A DNA stretch of 64,000 nucleotides, taken from Lachnospiraceae bacterium (GTDB taxonomy: Bacteria > Bacillota > Clostridia > Oscillospirales > Ruminococcaceae). Where the stretch lies: assembly GCA_023664705.1 (NCBI GenBank), contig JAMPFE010000009.1, forward strand, positions 46,479-110,478. The letters are read 5' to 3'. Shown here piece after piece: positions 8,721 to 17,075 of the stretch. The position numbers and the translations under genes were made by a program. Each line of letters begins with the position of its first letter. Positions within the stretch are counted from its first letter, which is position 1. The notes beneath the pieces are model-generated. The model did no database searches. It was not told where the DNA came from and saw only the letters and a program-made list of their open reading frames with translations.

Positions 8721-9296
8721 ATGATCGAATTGAAACTAAAGAAAACCGCTTTGCGGCTGGATTTTTCGTTCTTTGCGGTGATAGCGCTGTTCCTGCTGCT
8801 GGACGAATCGGGCTTCGGGATAACGGCGCTTGCGGCGTGCGCGGTGCACGAACTGGCGCATATGCTCGTAATGGCGCTGTTCGGCATATCCGCCGATGAG
8901 ATAACCTTTTACGGCGCGGGGATACGCATCACCTCGCCGCAGACCGAGTTCGCGAAACCCGCCGTCCGCGCGCTGATACTGAGTGCGGGCTGTCTGGCGA
9001 ATTTTGCTTCGGCAGCGCTTTTTTGGCGCCTCGGGCAGCCCGAAACCGCGGCTATCGGTCTTTTTACGGGAGTTTTCAACCTGCTGCCCATCGGCGAGCT
9101 TGACGGCGCGGGATTGCTGAAAATGCTGCTCATCCGCGTATGCAGACCCGAAAAAATCGACGCGGCAATGAGCGCGGCAAGCGCGGCGTTTGCGGTCATT
9201 TGCGTTTCGGCAATGCTTTTTTTGGGAAAAGGCGTTTCGTTTACAATGATTACGACCGCGCTCTATTTTATAATAGTAAGCAGCCGTAGAATTTGA
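8721..9296 (+). CDS. M50-family site-2 (SpoIVFB-like) membrane metalloprotease
   Basis: Predicted intramembrane zinc protease: HELAHML provides the HExxH zinc motif and LLPIGELDGAGLL the second LDG-type motif, both in membrane helices. The family includes SpoIVFB, which cleaves pro-sigma-K in sporulation, but the client here is unknown. The frame is open back to a TTG at 8637, yet that version would include the terminator hairpin; the ATG at 8721 (MIELKLKKTALRL) gives 191 residues but has no clear ribosome site, so the start is uncertain. Confidence 0.75.
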   Translation: MIELKLKKTALRLDFSFFAVIALFLLLDESGFGITALAACAVHELAHMLVMALFGISADEITFYGAGIRITSPQTEFAKPAVRALILSAGCLANFASAALFWRLGQPETAAIGLFTGVFNLLPIGELDGAGLLKMLLIRVCRPEKIDAAMSAASAAFAVICVSAMLFLGKGVSFTMITTALYFIIVSSRRI

Positions 9297-9357
9297 ACTT
9301 TTTTACCCAAAACATAAGACAATTTTTGGCATTTATGCACAAAATAGTTTCCCGTAC

Positions 9358-9386
9358 TTGACATTGCTTTGAATATATTGTATAAT
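9358..9386 (+). promoter_or_regulatory. Sigma-A promoter for the AIM24 pair
   Basis: TTGACA (9358-9363), 17-bp spacer, TATAAT (9381-9386), a perfect consensus about 37 nt before the first ORF. Confidence 0.8.
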
Positions 9387-9422
9387 AAATATAGTGTGAA
9401 AATTTAGTGAAAGGATATTTTT

Positions 9423-10208
9423 ATGAATATTAAAAATCTTACCTCGGGCAGCCGTATGGAAACGGCTCGTCTCGGCAATTTCTCGGTCATCGAGTACGGC
9501 GCGGACAAGAGCGTTTCCGCTTTTAACGCACAAGCGCAGTATTTTATGTCCAAAATGGGCGTGCGCAAAAGGCAGGTCGTCGTCGAGCTCAACGGGCAGA
9601 ATTCCGCCGTTATACAGGCAGGAGCAATGCAGTGGATGGCGGGTCACGTCGAGGCGACAACGGGCGTCAAGGATGTCGGCGATCTTGTCGGAAAAATGTT
9701 CCGCGGCGCGGTGACAAAGGAGTCCGCTATCAAGCCCGAATACAAGGGAAACGGCTTGCTCGTCCTCGAGCCCACATACAAGTACATCCTGCTGAAAAAC
9801 GTCGCGGAGTGGGGCAGCGGCATCGTCGTCGAGGACGGGATGTTCCTCGCGTGCGACGGCACAGTCAACCAATCCGTAACGGCGCGCAAGAATTTGTCGT
9901 CCGCGGCGCTCGGCGGCGAGGGTCTTTTTAACCTCTGCCTTTCGGGAAACGGCGTCGCTGCGCTCGAAAGCAACGTCCCCGAGTCGGAGCTTATCGAAAT
10001 AGAGCTGCAAAACGACGAGCTTAAAGTCGACGGTCCGTATGCGGTCTGCTGGTCGGCAAGCCTGTCCTTCACGGTGGAGCGCACCACAAAAACGCTTATA
10101 GGCTCTGCGGCAAGCGGCGAGGGGCTTGTAAACGTATACCGCGGCACGGGCAAGGTTTTGCTCGCACCCGTCACCGACACAAGGTCGTTCGCCGCGGCAA
10201 CATCGTAA
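9423..10208 (+). CDS. AIM24 family protein (first of tandem pair)
   Basis: 261 residues resembling the AIM24 / TIGR00266 family, beta-rich proteins with repeated strands and glycine turns whose biochemical function is not established. Recognisable elements are VVVELNGQNSAVIQAGAMQW, a GLLVLEPTYKYILLKN strand pair and the LGGEGLFNLCLSG segment. No signal peptide or membrane segment is seen. A paralogue follows 44 nt downstream; the two share the QxGAMxWM and GGEG(L/F)xxxxL(S/H)G patterns, so they probably arose by duplication and may form hetero-oligomers. Confidence 0.75.
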   Translation: MNIKNLTSGSRMETARLGNFSVIEYGADKSVSAFNAQAQYFMSKMGVRKRQVVVELNGQNSAVIQAGAMQWMAGHVEATTGVKDVGDLVGKMFRGAVTKESAIKPEYKGNGLLVLEPTYKYILLKNVAEWGSGIVVEDGMFLACDGTVNQSVTARKNLSSAALGGEGLFNLCLSGNGVAALESNVPESELIEIELQNDELKVDGPYAVCWSASLSFTVERTTKTLIGSAASGEGLVNVYRGTGKVLLAPVTDTRSFAAATS

Positions 10209-10252
10209 AATCACGGCGGTATATTGCCGCTTGGAAGATAAGGAGTAAATTT

Positions 10253-10924
10253 ATGAGATACGAAATTAAGGGCGAGCCGATGCCCGTTGCTTTGGTTTAT
10301 CTGGACGGCGGAGAGAGCGTAATGTGCCAAAAAGGCGCAATGTCGTGGATGACGCCGAATATGAAAATGGCAACGGGAACGGGCGGCATAGGCAAGGCGT
10401 TCAGCAAGATGTTCTCGGGCGAATCCATGTTCCAGAATACGTACACTGCGGAGGGCGGTCCCGGCATGATAGCGTTTGCGTCAAGCGTCCCCGGCTCCAT
10501 AATCCCGTTTGACATCAGTCAGGGAGATATGATCGTCCAGAAGGGCGGCTATCTCGCGTCCGAGCCGTCCGTGGAGTTTTCCATCGCGTTCCAGAAAAAG
10601 CTCGGCGCGGGCTTTTTCGGCGGCGAGGGCTTTATTATGCAGCGTCTGCACGGCAAGGGCTTGGCGCTCGTCGAAATCGACGGCTACGTTGTCGAATACG
10701 ATTTGCAGGCGGGTCAGCAGATGGTCATCGACACGGGCTACCTTGCCGCAATGACGGGCACCTGCACCATGGATATCCAGACCGTAAAGGGCATAGGAAA
10801 CGCGCTTTTCGGCGGCGAGGGTCTGTTCAACACCGTCGTTACGGGTCCCGGCAAAATTTATCTGCAGACCATGCCGATAAGTCATCTCGCGGGCGCGGTG
10901 GCTGCCGTTATCCCGAGGAGCTGA
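10253..10924 (+). CDS. AIM24 family protein (second of tandem pair)
   Basis: 223 residues, closer to the canonical short TIGR00266 form. It contains SVMCQKGAMSWMTPNMKM, FFGGEGFIMQRLHGKG and LFGGEGLFNTVVTGPG; the two GGEG-containing strands are the family hallmark. An AAGGAG ribosome site precedes the ATG. Cytosolic, with no transmembrane helix. The function is unknown in bacteria; some annotations link the family to tryptophan RNA-binding attenuator-like folds. It is paired with the upstream paralogue under one promoter. Confidence 0.8.
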   Translation: MRYEIKGEPMPVALVYLDGGESVMCQKGAMSWMTPNMKMATGTGGIGKAFSKMFSGESMFQNTYTAEGGPGMIAFASSVPGSIIPFDISQGDMIVQKGGYLASEPSVEFSIAFQKKLGAGFFGGEGFIMQRLHGKGLALVEIDGYVVEYDLQAGQQMVIDTGYLAAMTGTCTMDIQTVKGIGNALFGGEGLFNTVVTGPGKIYLQTMPISHLAGAVAAVIPRS

Positions 10925-10985
10925 TATTTCCGAAGCGCCGAAAGCAAAATATTATACACTTTTTTACAAAAGCGGAAAAATCCAC

Positions 10986-11014
10986 TTGCTTTTTAAACGA
11001 AAAGGTGGTATAAT
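10986..11014 (+). promoter_or_regulatory. Sigma-A promoter for glgA
   Basis: TTGCTT (10986-10991), 17-bp spacer, TATAAT (11009-11014), leaving an approximately 95-nt leader before glgA in which no known riboswitch was recognised. Confidence 0.7.
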
Positions 11015-11114
11015 AATCTATAACGTTACCGTTTGTTTGCTTGAACGGCGTAACGGCGTGGAAATTTTTGACAATGCCTTAAGCATTTTATTTACAACTA
11101 GGAGGTCGGAAACA

Positions 11115-12536
11115 ATGAGAATTTTGTATGCGGCAAGCGAGGCGCTCCCCTTTGCGGCAAGCGGCGGACTTGCGGACGTGGCGGGCTCTCTGCCCAAGGC
11201 TCTGGTTCAGGCGGGACACGACGCGCGCGTTGTAATGCCGTATTATGTCAACACGATAAAGCCCGAGCAGAAGGAAAAGATGCACTTCATCACCAACTTC
11301 ACAGTGCCCGTCGGCTGGAGAAGTCAGTATTGCGGCGTTTTCTCGCAGGAGGTAAACGGCGTCACTTACTATTTCCTCGACAACGAGTACTACTTCAAGC
11401 GCGACGGCGGTCTGTACGGCTACTACGACGACGCGGAGAGATATGTGTTTTTCAGCCGCGCCGTGCTGGAAATGCTCCGTCATATCGACTTCCATCCGCA
11501 GATAATCAACTCCAACGACTGGCAGTGCGCGCTTATCCCCGTATATCACCACCTGTTCTACAAGAACGAGTGGGGCTTCGGCGATATCAAAAACGTGTTC
11601 ACCATTCACAATATCGGTTATCAGGGGCAGTACGGCCTCGACCTCGTAAAGGACATCGTCGGCATCCCCCCGCATAACGTCAATATTATCGAATACGACA
11701 GAGACATCAACTTTATGAAAGGCGCTATCGAGGTTGCCGACAAGGTAACTACCGTTTCGCCGACCTACGCCAAGGAAATTCTCGACCCGTGGTTCTCTCA
11801 CGGTCTCGACAGAATTCTGCGCAACAAGCAGTACAAGACCTGCGGCTTCCTGAACGGCATCGACGTCGATCTGTACAATCCCGAGACCGACAATACCATT
11901 GCCGCAAAGTTCTCCGCGAAGAACCATAAGGGCAAGGCGGCTTGCAAGGCGGCTGTTTTCGAGGAATTTGGCATGCCGCAGTACGATATCCCGTGTATCG
12001 CCATGATCTCCAGATTTGCCGACCACAAGGGCTTCGATCTGGTAAAATATGTATTCGACGAGATAATCGCCACCGACGTTCAGGTAATGATACTCGGCTC
12101 GGGCGAGCGGCAGTACGAGGACTTCTTCCAGGAAATGCACTGGCGTTATCCCGACAAGGTGGGCTTCTACCGCGGCTACAACCCGCAGCTTGCAAAGAGA
12201 TTGTACGCGGGCGCGGACATCTTCCTCATGCCCTCCAAGAGCGAGCCCTGCGGCTTGGCGCAGATGATCGCGGCGAGATACGGCACTATCCCCGTTGTAC
12301 GCGCTACGGGCGGTCTCAAGGACAGCATCATCGACGCGGGCGACAACGGCATCGGCTTCACGTTCCAGAGCTACAACGCGGGCGATATGCTTGCGTCAAT
12401 CAGACGCGCCAAGGAGTATTTCGACAACCGCGCCGAGTGGTCGAAGCTGGTCACGCGCGCGATGAAGTCCGACTTCAGTTGGGCAAGCTCGGCAAAGCTT
12501 TACATCGGCTTGTATAAGGAGCTTTGCGGCGAATAA
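11115..12536 (+). CDS. glgA: Glycogen synthase (ADP-glucose type)
   Basis: GT5-family transferase that extends alpha-1,4-glucan from ADP-glucose. The N-terminal Rossmann half contains ASEALPFAASGGLADVAGSL; the C-terminal half has SRFADHKGFDLV, a PSKSEPCGLAQMIAARYGT nucleotide-sugar-binding segment and RATGGLKDSI. The Lys of the classical KxGG motif is Ala here (AASGG). Start at 11115 follows a strong AGGAGG ribosome site; an upstream extension of the frame is not supported. 473 residues, normal length. No glgB, glgC or glgP is nearby; a strong terminator follows. Confidence 0.93.
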   Translation: MRILYAASEALPFAASGGLADVAGSLPKALVQAGHDARVVMPYYVNTIKPEQKEKMHFITNFTVPVGWRSQYCGVFSQEVNGVTYYFLDNEYYFKRDGGLYGYYDDAERYVFFSRAVLEMLRHIDFHPQIINSNDWQCALIPVYHHLFYKNEWGFGDIKNVFTIHNIGYQGQYGLDLVKDIVGIPPHNVNIIEYDRDINFMKGAIEVADKVTTVSPTYAKEILDPWFSHGLDRILRNKQYKTCGFLNGIDVDLYNPETDNTIAAKFSAKNHKGKAACKAAVFEEFGMPQYDIPCIAMISRFADHKGFDLVKYVFDEIIATDVQVMILGSGERQYEDFFQEMHWRYPDKVGFYRGYNPQLAKRLYAGADIFLMPSKSEPCGLAQMIAARYGTIPVVRATGGLKDSIIDAGDNGIGFTFQSYNAGDMLASIRRAKEYFDNRAEWSKLVTRAMKSDFSWASSAKLYIGLYKELCGE

Positions 12537-12546
12537 AAAATGTTAC

Positions 12547-12580
12547 GCGGCACAACAAGGCTTTGTTGTGCCGCATTTTT
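12547..12580 (+). terminator. Rho-independent terminator after glgA
   Basis: Perfect 12-bp stem (GCGGCACAACAA and complement) with GGCT tetraloop and a five-T tail. Confidence 0.9.
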
Positions 12581-12592
12581 AGGGGGAATCTT

Positions 12593-13063
12593 GTGAAAGA
12601 GTTTGCTGCCGAAAACAGGCTTGCGGATATCCTCGCTTTGTTGGACGGTTCGGGCTGCAAGTGTATGGTTCATCGCAACGATGAAGATGAATACTCTTTT
12701 CTGAAGGACGGCGAGGTCTCTGTGGAGATACCGAACCCCTATGTTGAAAGAGCGATGTTCATCGACCTCCAAGACGAGATATCGCTGTTTTTCGGCGATG
12801 AATGGCACGGTCATTATTATCCCGACGAAGAGGGCTTCCGAGCGCTTTGCGAGACCGTAAGAGGAATAATGAGCAACGAACTTTGCAGCGTCGGGCATTT
12901 TGACGAGAGGGGGCATCAAGGCGGAGGCTGCCTCGCCGCCAAGTCGGACGACCTCAAAATGTCTTGCGGATATATTGATACGGTTTCGCGGCTTATTGAG
13001 GAGTACAAAGCGGCGTGGGGAAAGTGGGATCCGAAAGACGACCGCACGATTATATTTGGTTAG
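12593..13063 (+). CDS. Uncharacterised acidic protein
   Basis: 156 residues starting at GTG 12593 with an AGGGGG ribosome site 6 nt upstream. The protein is soluble, strongly acidic and rich in aromatic residues (for example YSFLKDGEVSVEI, FFGDEWHGHYYPDEEGF). No family was recognised; the size and composition are reminiscent of immunity-type proteins, but no toxin gene is adjacent. It sits between the glgA terminator and a bidirectional terminator, so it is probably a single-gene unit; no promoter was found in the short gap. Confidence 0.65.
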   Translation: MKEFAAENRLADILALLDGSGCKCMVHRNDEDEYSFLKDGEVSVEIPNPYVERAMFIDLQDEISLFFGDEWHGHYYPDEEGFRALCETVRGIMSNELCSVGHFDERGHQGGGCLAAKSDDLKMSCGYIDTVSRLIEEYKAAWGKWDPKDDRTIIFG

Positions 13064-13073
13064 CCGGACAAAA

Positions 13074-13105
13074 CAACGCCCCCGAACTTTCGGGGGCGTT
13101 TCATT
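13074..13105. terminator. Bidirectional terminator between convergent genes
   Basis: Stem AACGCCCCCGA / TTCGGGGGCGTT with A- and T-rich flanks serves the plus gene ending at 13063 and the minus gene ending at 13107. Confidence 0.85.
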
Positions 13106-13106
13106 T

Positions 13107-13763
13107 TCAGATTATTTCCCAGACGAATGCAGCCGTGTCACGGGACTCAATGTCCTCGGGCTCAAATTCGGGAGCGGCGGCTTTCGGACCGGCATAATAG
13201 AGAGCGTCCATCATCGCATAATTGCTTTCCGAAACAAACGTTATCTCGCCCCAGTTGTAATCCACGCTCAGCAAATCGCCGAGCTTAACGCCCGAAGCCG
13301 CGCAGAGAATTTCAGCCTTTCGGCGTGCGTCCTCTGCCGCCGAACGCAGCAGCTCGTCACTTATCCTCCCGGGATTTTTCACCGTAAACGAAATGGAAAG
13401 CTGCGCGTCCGCTTTACTCGATGAAATAGCGTCAAGCGTTTCCGCAAGCCTTTTCGCGTCCATATCAAACGCGAGCTTCAAGCGGTAATCGCAGACATAC
13501 CCCATAAATCTTTTGCGGTATTCCCCGTTTTTGTCATGATAGCTCTCATAATCGGTGCGGACGTTAAACGACAGCGTTTTCAGCGCCTCCTTGGCAAAGC
13601 CGACCGAACCGACGGCGCTTTGCAGTCTTGCTATCCTCTCGTTGGCGTTGTCAACGGACAGGGAATATTCCTTCGCCTTAGCGCTGATATTAAGCGAAAT
13701 GACAATCTGATCGGGCTTTGTGGAAGCCGTTCCGACGCCCTTTACGGTTATAGTTCTCGGCAC
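13107..13763 (-). CDS. SIMPL (DUF541/YggE-like) domain protein
   Basis: 218 residues beginning RTITVKGVGTASTKPDQIVI, the characteristic first strand of SIMPL/YggE proteins, with the central SFNVRTDYESYHDKNGEYRK and a C-terminal ARRKAEILCAASGVKLGDLL helix. The fold is associated with oligomeric ring structures; physiological roles are poorly known. Unlike E. coli YggE there is no signal peptide, suggesting a cytosolic protein. It lies 6 nt after the decarboxylase beta gene and is likely co-transcribed with it. Confidence 0.8.
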   Translation of the reverse strand: MPRTITVKGVGTASTKPDQIVISLNISAKAKEYSLSVDNANERIARLQSAVGSVGFAKEALKTLSFNVRTDYESYHDKNGEYRKRFMGYVCDYRLKLAFDMDAKRLAETLDAISSSKADAQLSISFTVKNPGRISDELLRSAAEDARRKAEILCAASGVKLGDLLSVDYNWGEITFVSESNYAMMDALYYAGPKAAAPEFEPEDIESRDTAAFVWEII

Positions 13764-13769
13764 AGCGCA

Positions 13770-15068
13770 TCACCCCAGCACGGACAGCAGCACGCCCGCC
13801 GCGACAGCCGAGCCGATAACGCCCGCCACGTTCGGACCCATTGCGTGCATAAGCAGGAAGTTGGATGGGTCGGTCTTACGACCCTCGTTCTGCGAAACGC
13901 GCGCAGCCATAGGCACTGCCGAAACGCCAGCCGAACCGATAAGCGGATTGATTTTCCTGCCCGAGATGATATACATGAGCTTGCCGAGCAGCAGACCGCA
14001 CGCCGTGCCCACGCAGAACGCGATAAGACCCAGCACGATAATGAAGATAGTCTTCCAGCTGAGGAAGTTCCCCGCAACGGCAGTCGCGCCGACCGTAACG
14101 CCGAGGAAGATAGTAATGATGTTCATCAGCTCGTTCTGCGCAGTCTTTACCAGTCTGTCGCAAACGCCCGACTCCTTCATAAGGTTGCCGAACATCAGGA
14201 TACCCACCAGCGGAGCCGCCGACGGAACTATCAGCGAAACGATGATTGTTACCGCTATCGGGAACACCACCTTCTCTATCTTGGAGACCTCGCGGAGCTG
14301 CCCCATTCTTACGCAGCGCTCCCTTTCGGTCGTGAGCAGTCTCATAATAGGCGGCTGAATTACGGGCACAAGCGCCATGTACGAATACGCCGCGACCGCT
14401 ATCGAGCCCAACAGCTGCGGTGCGAGCTTTGACGTAAGGTAGATCGCCGTAGGACCGTCCGCGCCGCCGATGATAGCGATAGAAGCCGCCTCCTTCAGCG
14501 TAAAGCCGTTGAAGCCTATCCCCGACAAATCGAAGAAGTTCAGCAGGCAGGCGCCGAGGAACGTGAAGAAGATACCGCCCTGAGCCGCTGCGCCGAGCAG
14601 AAAGCTCTTGGGGTTGGCGATAAGCGGACCGAAGTCGGTCATAGTGCCGATGCCGAGGAATATAAGCGGCGGATATATCTGCAGCTTAACGCCCAGATAC
14701 AGCATATCCAGCAGACCGCCCTCGTGCAGCACCTTGCCGTAATCCAGCGAGGTCTCGGGTGTCAGCAGCTGAACGAAAACATTATTCCCCGTATCGATAG
14801 CCGTCCCGACCAACTCATAGTCAAAGGTGGCATAAAACGGATTTGTCGCGGGGTCCCACAGCTCGGGATGATACAGACCCGTCATCGGCAGGTTCGTAAG
14901 CAGCATGCCGAAAGCAATAGGCAGCATAAGCAGCGGCTCGTATTTTTTTACAATTGCCAGATAAAACAGGACAAACGACAGCAATATCATAATTATGCTT
15001 CTGATGTCAAGTCCCATAAATCCGGACGTATCGATAAGTCCGGTTATCGTACTTTGAAATATTTCCAT
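13770..15068 (-). CDS. Sodium-translocating decarboxylase beta subunit (OadB/GcdB type)
   Basis: Membrane subunit that decarboxylates carboxybiotin and exports sodium ions. The 432-residue protein has about ten transmembrane helices; the conserved GGADGPTAIYL segment carries the Asp needed for sodium binding, and SAGVSAVPMAARVSQ plus the C-terminal HAMGPNVAGVIGSAVAAG are family hallmarks. Start ATG at 15068 has an AAAGGA site; a frame extension upstream would overlap the gamma gene. It follows the gamma subunit. No alpha carboxyltransferase or biotin carrier gene is in the window, so substrate (oxaloacetate, methylmalonyl-CoA or glutaconyl-CoA) cannot be decided. Confidence 0.92.
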   Translation of the reverse strand: MEIFQSTITGLIDTSGFMGLDIRSIIMILLSFVLFYLAIVKKYEPLLMLPIAFGMLLTNLPMTGLYHPELWDPATNPFYATFDYELVGTAIDTGNNVFVQLLTPETSLDYGKVLHEGGLLDMLYLGVKLQIYPPLIFLGIGTMTDFGPLIANPKSFLLGAAAQGGIFFTFLGACLLNFFDLSGIGFNGFTLKEAASIAIIGGADGPTAIYLTSKLAPQLLGSIAVAAYSYMALVPVIQPPIMRLLTTERERCVRMGQLREVSKIEKVVFPIAVTIIVSLIVPSAAPLVGILMFGNLMKESGVCDRLVKTAQNELMNIITIFLGVTVGATAVAGNFLSWKTIFIIVLGLIAFCVGTACGLLLGKLMYIISGRKINPLIGSAGVSAVPMAARVSQNEGRKTDPSNFLLMHAMGPNVAGVIGSAVAAGVLLSVLG

Positions 15069-15085
15069 GATACGGTTTTCCTTTC

Positions 15086-15559
15086 TCAGAATTGACGCAT
15101 ATTGTCGCTTATTCCCGCCATGCTCCACGCGGAGCGCACGCGGGCGTCCTTGTGCCTGCTTATGCTCTTAACGGTATAAGCGGTGCCCTCGGCTTCGGCA
15201 TATGCCGCGACAGCCGCGCTTATAACGGCGACTATCTCCTCCTCGTCGTCAACGTCCTCCTCGACAACGGGAGCCGCGGGCGTGGGCTCAACGGCGAGCT
15301 TGGCTTTCTCGGCTTCGGCAGCCGCGGCTTTCTTTGCCGCCCTGCTCTTGTCGATAGCCTTGAAGACAGTTCCCATCAGCCAGAAGAAGAAAATGAGGAT
15401 TGCCAAAATCAGGAAAACCACCAGGATTCCCGTAAGCGTAAGGATCCCGACCGTGCTCCAGTAATCGGCGTCGGCAAGCTGTTCCTGCGCGCTCCCGACG
15501 CTTTGGAGCCTGTCGATAACGTTTCCGCTCTCCGACAGCAAACTAAACGCAATGTTCAT
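15086..15559 (-). CDS. Sodium pump decarboxylase gamma subunit (OadG-like)
   Basis: 157 residues with one transmembrane helix (about residues 36-65), an Ala/Lys/Glu/Pro-rich linker, then a short C-terminal segment EEEIVAVISAAVAAYAE and RSAWSMAG typical of OadG/MmdD-type subunits that anchor the carboxyltransferase to the beta subunit. It is the first gene of the unit, 17 nt before the beta subunit, with its own promoter upstream. Confidence 0.85.
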   Translation of the reverse strand: MNIAFSLLSESGNVIDRLQSVGSAQEQLADADYWSTVGILTLTGILVVFLILAILIFFFWLMGTVFKAIDKSRAAKKAAAAEAEKAKLAVEPTPAAPVVEEDVDDEEEIVAVISAAVAAYAEAEGTAYTVKSISRHKDARVRSAWSMAGISDNMRQF

Positions 15560-15616
15560 TTATAACTACTCCTTTGCACTCGAAAAATTTCGAGAATTAT
15601 TTCCAAAATCAAAATT

Positions 15617-15645
15617 ATTATACAATATTTTCACAATAATTTCAA
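15617..15645 (-). promoter_or_regulatory. Sigma-A promoter for the decarboxylase genes
   Basis: Minus-strand TTGAAA (15640-15645), 17-bp spacer, TATAAT (15617-15622). Confidence 0.75.
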
Positions 15646-15718
15646 CCATTTATTTGAGTTTTTTTTGACAAAGTTTTACGCCGAATTTCGGCGATTTGCA
15701 CAAAACCCGTTATCGAAA

Positions 15719-16363
15719 TTATATTTTTATCACAAATTCAAGGACCTCGCGCAGGTTCTCGGCAACAATAACGGGCGCAAACTCCGAAAAATCCTCGGTA
15801 GTGCCCGTAAGAACCGCTGCAAAGGGAACTCCCGCCGACCGCGCCGCCAGCGCGTCAACATGGCTGTCGCCGACGTACAGCGCCTCCCCCTTCTCCGTCC
15901 CGAGCAGCTCCAGCGCCCTTATCAAACCCTCCGGGTCGGGCTTTTCCCTGCTCACGTCGTCGCCGCCGATTATCGCCCCGACAAGGCTCTCCGCGCCGAA
16001 TTTGCGCAGTATCTCGTCGATCCTGTAATGGAACTTCGAGGTCACTATCCCCGTCTTGAGCCCGCGCCGCTTAAGCTCCTCCAAAGTCGGCAGCGCGTCC
16101 GCGTACATCACCGCGCTGTCGGTCATCACCTTGTCCGCGCGCTCGCGGAACAGCGCCGTAAAGCGCTTCGCCGCGGCTCCGTCGTCATTTCCCGTCAGCT
16201 CGCGGAACACCTCCCCAAGCGACAATCCGATAGTCCGCCGTATCTCTTTGTCCGTTTTCTCCATACAGCCCATTTTGCCGAGCGCGTAATTGCAGCTTGC
16301 AGCAATGCCTTCGGCGCTGTCTCCGAGAGTAAAATCGTAATCGAAAATGACCGCTTTGTACAT
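15719..16363 (-). CDS. HAD-family hydrolase, phosphoglycolate phosphatase-like
   Basis: 214 residues with all HAD motifs: FDYDFTLGDS (nucleophile and acid Asp), IVTSKF, a lysine in REKPDPEG and YVGDSHVDALAARSAG. The alpha-helical cap between motifs I and II puts it in the Gph/beta-phosphoglucomutase group; the substrate is unknown, probably a small phosphorylated metabolite. Start at 16363 follows GGAGGGTG, one base after the stop of the SDR gene. Last gene of the DUF5711-CvpA-ClpE-SDR-HAD run. Confidence 0.85.
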   Translation of the reverse strand: MYKAVIFDYDFTLGDSAEGIAASCNYALGKMGCMEKTDKEIRRTIGLSLGEVFRELTGNDDGAAAKRFTALFRERADKVMTDSAVMYADALPTLEELKRRGLKTGIVTSKFHYRIDEILRKFGAESLVGAIIGGDDVSREKPDPEGLIRALELLGTEKGEALYVGDSHVDALAARSAGVPFAAVLTGTTEDFSEFAPVIVAENLREVLEFVIKI

Positions 16364-16364
16364 A

Positions 16365-17075
16365 TCACCCTCCGAATCCCCCGTCCACTCCGAGCACCTG
16401 TCCCGTAATGAAGCGGTTCTCGGCAAGCGCCCGCACCGCTTTCGCGACCTCGGACGGCTTCCCCAAACGGTTCAGCGGCGTTTCCGCGGCAAGCTCGGCG
16501 AGCTCCTCCGCGCTAAGGCACGCCGAATTCATGGGACTTTCGATGACCCCGGGCGCGACCGCGTTCACGGTTATCCCCGACAGCCCCAGCTCCTTGGCAA
16601 GCGCCTTGGTAAACCCGATAACGCCCGCCTTTGCTGCCGAATAAGCGACCTCGCAGGACGCGCCGCACACTCCCCACATGGATGAAACGTTCACGACCGC
16701 GCCGCTTTTTCGGCTCACCATCGACGGCACGACGGCTCTCGTAACGTTGAAAACCCCCGTAAGGTCCACGTCAATCATGCGCCGCCAGTCCTCCTCGGTC
16801 GTCTCTAGGAACGGCTTTATCAGCGCAATTCCCGCGTTGTTCACAAGCACGTCGATATGCCCGAACTCGCGCAGAACGCTTTGCACCGCCGCCTCAACGG
16901 AATTGCGGTCGCAAACGTTCATCCGCACGGCAGAGCAATGAAACTTCGCTTTCAGCTCCTCGGCCCGTTCCCCGCGCTCGTTATACGTGAAAACAACATC
17001 GTCCGTTTTCGCGAATACCTCCGCGACAGCCGCGCCTATCGCTCCCGTGCCGCCCGTTATCAGAACCGTGCTCAT
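16365..17075 (-). CDS. SDR-family oxidoreductase (FabG-like)
   Basis: 236-residue short-chain dehydrogenase: TGGTGAIGAAVAEVF nucleotide-binding motif, NNAG motif at about residue 82, catalytic Ser and YSAAK (YxxxK) and the PGVIESPMN region. It resembles FabG-like 3-oxoacyl reductases, but there is no fatty-acid gene nearby and the substrate is open. Its start overlaps the clpE-like stop by an ATGA junction, so translation is coupled. Confidence 0.85.
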   Translation of the reverse strand: MSTVLITGGTGAIGAAVAEVFAKTDDVVFTYNERGERAEELKAKFHCSAVRMNVCDRNSVEAAVQSVLREFGHIDVLVNNAGIALIKPFLETTEEDWRRMIDVDLTGVFNVTRAVVPSMVSRKSGAVVNVSSMWGVCGASCEVAYSAAKAGVIGFTKALAKELGLSGITVNAVAPGVIESPMNSACLSAEELAELAAETPLNRLGKPSEVAKAVRALAENRFITGQVLGVDGGFGG

